Source of the DNA: CAYSCX01 sp964429575
GTDB taxonomy: Bacteria > Desulfobacterota > Binatia > Binatales > Binataceae
Length of the DNA: 6,033 bases
Direction of reading: 5' to 3'
NCBI GenBank assembly: GCA_964429575.1
Contig: CAYSCX010000085.1
Span: 1-6,033, forward strand
The position numbers were made by a program, and so were the translations under genes. Below are positions 5,358 through 6,033 of the stretch, in pieces; positions within the stretch are counted from its first letter, which is position 1; each line of letters starts with the position of its first letter. Under the pieces are notes generated by a model, which saw only the letters and a program-made list of their open reading frames with translations, was not told the origin of the DNA and did not search any database.

Positions 5358-6014
5358 TCAAAGAAATTCGAGCCTCGCATCGAGCCCGTGCTCGCGCGTG
5401 TTCACCACGATGTAGCCGCCGCCCTTGAAGGGTCCGGCGTTGAGCACGGTGGTCGGGCCGATGTGGTCCACGCCGGCGGATTCGTGGACGTGGCCGGAGA
5501 TGCAGACGTCGGGTTTGATTTCCTCGATGAACCGGCGCGCGGCGGTGCTGCCAACCGGCTTGCCACTCATGATGAGGTCGCACTTGGTGTCGAAGGGCGG
5601 CGGATGGCAGATCATCAGCAGCGGGCGATGATCTTTGACTGTCTGATAACCGCGCATCAGGGTCTCGTAAATCTCATCCTCAGTCAGTTCGGTGGGCGTG
5701 TTGAAGGGAGTGATGTTTGAACCGCCGCAACCGAATATCGCGACGCCATCTCTGACCAATCCCTTGCCGTGAAGCGCGACGCCCTCGCTTTCGAGAAACG
5801 GGATTACGTCGCGCTTATCCAGGTTGCCGGGTAGCGCGAGTACGTTGGGGCAGGCGCGGCGGACATCGTCAATGACTTTGCGGGCGTCGCCGGCGCCACC
5901 GAAGTTGGTGAGGTCGCCCGAGACGATGATTAGATCGGTGTCTCGTAAAACATCGGCCATGCGGCCCAAGTTGCGGGTCGCCATGTGCACGTCGCCGAAT
6001 GAGATGATCTTCAT
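5358..6014 (-). CDS. calcineurin-like metallophosphoesterase
   Basis: A complete 218-residue cytosolic protein with the ordered motifs of the calcineurin-like phosphoesterase superfamily: D8 and H10 in FGDVH, D34 in SGDLT, N64 in GNLD, H137 in ICHPPP, and H175/H177 in SGHVHE. These residues build a di-metal (typically manganese or iron) centre that cleaves phosphomono- or phosphodiesters. The usual GNHD motif is GNLD here, so the catalytic His that assists the leaving group is Leu65. Small single-domain members such as YfcE/MJ0936-type diesterases also vary at this position, and a similar uncharacterised PAE1087-like group exists, so this points to a subfamily and not necessarily to inactivity. 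The substrate is unknown. The ATG at 6014 fits the family's MKI-start. Only 19 bp upstream are visible, with no clear ribosome-binding site. The small ORF 5347-5219 follows after 10 nt. Confidence 0.88.
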   Translation of the reverse strand: MKIISFGDVHMATRNLGRMADVLRDTDLIIVSGDLTNFGGAGDARKVIDDVRRACPNVLALPGNLDKRDVIPFLESEGVALHGKGLVRDGVAIFGCGGSNITPFNTPTELTEDEIYETLMRGYQTVKDHRPLLMICHPPPFDTKCDLIMSGKPVGSTAARRFIEEIKPDVCISGHVHESAGVDHIGPTTVLNAGPFKGGGYIVVNTREHGLDARLEFL

Positions 6015-6033
6015 CGGGAAAACGGGGCCAGAG

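Noticed and set aside
5278..5583. 101-codon minus-strand frame overlapping the metallophosphoesterase end
   Set aside because: The peptide is Arg/Pro/His-rich low-complexity sequence from an alternative frame of a gene with clear catalytic motifs.

Overview
This window looks like a piece of a GC-rich, Gram-negative-type bacterial chromosome. Codon third positions are mostly G or C, and one long protein carries a typical Sec signal peptide. Gene content (short methylmalonyl-CoA epimerase, FmdB-type zinc ribbon, glyoxalase-fold proteins, DREG-2-type HAD hydrolase) would fit an uncultured deltaproteobacterial or Binatota-like lineage. That placement is an impression from gene content, not something the sequence proves. 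I see no tRNA, rRNA, CRISPR array or transposase gene.

All confident genes lie on the minus strand, so transcription runs from high to low coordinates. In that order they are: a calcineurin-like metallophosphoesterase (6014-5358); a possible 42-residue small protein starting 10 nt after it (5347-5219); a tandem two-domain VOC (glyoxalase/bleomycin-resistance fold) protein (5153-4278); a HAD hydrolase (4093-3371); an 800-residue exported TPR-like protein (3301-899); a methylmalonyl-CoA epimerase with a GTG start (731-324); and an FmdB-family zinc-ribbon protein (317-72) coupled to it. At 1-41 there may be the tail of a convergent plus-strand gene. The epimerase belongs to the propionyl-CoA/methylmalonyl-CoA route. 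The other genes share no obvious pathway and look like a housekeeping neighbourhood, not a dedicated operon.

The most unusual material is between the genes. Two same-orientation copies of a hairpin repeat (740-773 and 4101-4134) end 7-8 nt upstream of the epimerase and HAD start codons. Each is followed by a pyrimidine-rich spacer and a C5/G5 hairpin. A second inverted repeat (838-899) shares the core GCAGG-NN-GTTGA but carries different NN bases that are matched on both arms. The stretch 740-901 therefore reads as a possible small TA-flanked palindromic (MITE/REP-like) element whose edge forms the stop codon of the TPR gene.

The other notable item is the tandem VOC protein. Its two halves each keep a full four-ligand set with Gln where the epimerase has Glu, and its gene retains near-identical DNA blocks exactly 450 bp apart. 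I do not see strong evidence for a wholly new multi-gene system; the repeat family and the small ORF are the best leads.
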